A DNA stretch of 5,749 nt from a bacterium (GTDB lineage Bacteria; Patescibacteriota; Patescibacteriia; 2-12-FULL-60-25), in the NCBI GenBank assembly GCA_024654265.1, contig JANLIO010000011.1, forward strand, positions 1 through 5,749, written 5' to 3'. Below, piece by piece: positions 5,231-5,749 of this stretch. The notes below the pieces were generated by a model. The model saw only the letters and a program-made list of their open reading frames with translations, did not search any database and was not told the DNA's origin. Position 1 is the stretch's first letter, and each line of letters starts with the position of its first letter. Both the position numbers and the translations under genes were made by a program.

Positions 5231-5240
5231 CTTTCGTTCC

Positions 5241-5261
5241 CTGCGAGCCTCATACTCGCGG
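5241..5261 (+). promoter_or_regulatory. Hairpin at the 5' end of the collagen-like mRNA
   Basis: CTGCGAG (5241-5247) pairs with CTCGCGG (5255-5261), seven pairs with one wobble around a 7-base loop. It lies within the first bases of the predicted transcript. No T-run follows, so it is not a terminator. A stabilising 5' hairpin is one possibility. Confidence 0.4.
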
Positions 5262-5296
5262 TGATACAAGAATTTTAGACCCTTGGAGACTGGGAA

Positions 5297-5302
5297 AGGA
5301 GG
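5297..5302 (+). promoter_or_regulatory. Ribosome binding site of the collagen-like gene
   Basis: AGGAGG lies 4 bases before the ATG at 5307 and fixes the start of a frame that stays open to the window edge. The strong site contrasts with the bare starts of gpmI, nth and the PAP2 gene. Confidence 0.65.
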
Positions 5303-5306
5303 GAAG

Positions 5307-5749
5307 ATGGTTAACAGATGGATACGAGAGCTTGAAAAGCGACTCTATCCTCACGTCGTGAGTCTGAACATCGACAACGACGGAATAACCTATGCGATCT
5401 TCAACCCAGAGTTGGAGCAGACCATAGGGTCGGCGGAAGTCGTCGAAGCTTTTCGTCGGGCGCTACAAACGCGTCTGATAGAACAAAAACACCCTCCTGA
5501 AGCGCTTGCGTTTCTGGAGGACCTAAAAAAAATCGTTAAGCGCCTTAATAAGCGCTTTAAGGAGGCAAGAATGGGAAATGGAACTGGCGATAGGCTCACA
5601 CTCAAAAACCCAAAACCGGACCCCGAACAAGGAGAGTCCAAACAAGGCGTGAAGGGTGACACCGGACCGCAGAGCGAGAAGGGAAAGGCCGGACCGCAAG
5701 ACGTGAAGGGTGACACCGGACCGCGAGGCAAGAAGGGTGACACCGGACC
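5307..5749 (+). CDS. Collagen-like protein with unknown N-terminal domain (3' end outside window)
   Basis: The frame is open for 147 codons and runs off the right edge. Residues 1-113 are a domain I do not recognise: charged, probably helical, with a Lys/Arg-rich stretch (74-88) and no signal peptide or membrane segment. From residue 114 it becomes Gly-X-Y triplets of collagen type in 9-residue units: GVKGDTGPQ, SEKGKAGPQ, DVKGDTGPR, GKKGDTG. The first Gly of units 2 and 3 is Ser and Asp, each one base from the GGC used in units 1 and 4. Bacterial collagen-like proteins are usually surface-exposed trimers; without an export signal here, location is open. A strong promoter and ribosome site precede it. 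A second in-frame ATG at 5571, with its own strong ribosome site, could give a shorter product. GC content is higher than in gpmI, especially in the repeats. Confidence 0.75.
   Translation, partial: MVNRWIRELEKRLYPHVVSLNIDNDGITYAIFNPELEQTIGSAEVVEAFRRALQTRLIEQKHPPEALAFLEDLKKIVKRLNKRFKEARMGNGTGDRLTLKNPKPDPEQGESKQGVKGDTGPQSEKGKAGPQDVKGDTGPRGKKGDTG
5538..5570 (+). promoter_or_regulatory. Internal ribosome site with two mutually exclusive hairpins
   Basis: TAAGGAGG (5558-5565) sits 5 bases before an in-frame ATG at 5571 (Met89). Stem A pairs AAGCGC (5538-5543) with GCGCTT (5552-5557) and leaves the site free. Stem B pairs CCTTAA (5543-5548) with TTAAGG (5557-5562) and covers its start. The two stems cannot form together. 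This looks like a possible internal translation start, but the bases also encode Lys/Arg-rich protein and the match may be partly chance. Confidence 0.35.
5646..5749 (+). repeat. 27-base tandem repeats encoding Gly-X-Y units
   Basis: Units begin at 5646, 5673, 5700 and 5727; the last is cut by the window edge. Units 1, 3 and 4 share GGTGACACCGGACC at the same place, and unit 2 diverges most. The array continues past the window, so copy number is unknown. Such arrays expand and contract easily. Confidence 0.75.

Noticed and set aside
5390..5743. Minus-strand open frame rich in Pro, Phe and Ser
   Set aside because: It is the complement of the collagen-like repeats; their bias against stops on the reverse strand explains its length.

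Overview
The window looks like a chromosomal segment of a small-genome bacterium with the standard genetic code (TAA, TAG and TGA all end genes here). The MltG and phosphoglycerate mutase proteins resemble versions I associate with Patescibacteria (Candidate Phyla Radiation). That placement is inferred from protein flavour, intergenic repeats and gene starts lacking Shine-Dalgarno sites; no marker gene proves it.

Layout. Positions 1-389 hold no convincing gene. They contain a strong plus-strand terminator (76-98) for a gene to the left of the window, a compound inverted-repeat element (111-257), a degenerate 7-base repeat block (271-326), and a minus-strand terminator (331-364). Next comes a small, very basic unrecognised protein (minus, 390-836, possibly to 968). 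Between it and mltG lies a GC-rich, highly structured stretch (about 986-1144). It ends in a strong plus-strand terminator that matches no plus-strand gene, so I read it as a candidate non-coding RNA. The minus strand then carries mltG (peptidoglycan lytic transglycosylase), a PAP2 lipid phosphatase 15 bases upstream of it, nth (endonuclease III) and gpmI (glycolytic phosphoglycerate mutase). A 147-base divergent promoter region separates gpmI from a plus-strand gene that runs off the right edge. That gene has an unknown N-terminal domain of about 110 residues followed by collagen-like Gly-X-Y triplets.

How the genes fit together. PAP2 and mltG look co-transcribed and both serve the envelope: the phosphatase probably recycles undecaprenyl pyrophosphate and MltG trims nascent glycan strands. 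nth (base excision repair) and gpmI (lower glycolysis) are housekeeping neighbours with no obvious link to them. The most unusual material is non-coding or at the right edge: the orphan plus-strand RNA, the heptameric repeat family in three intergenic gaps, and the collagen-like gene. The last has a second well-placed in-frame ribosome site inside two mutually exclusive hairpins.
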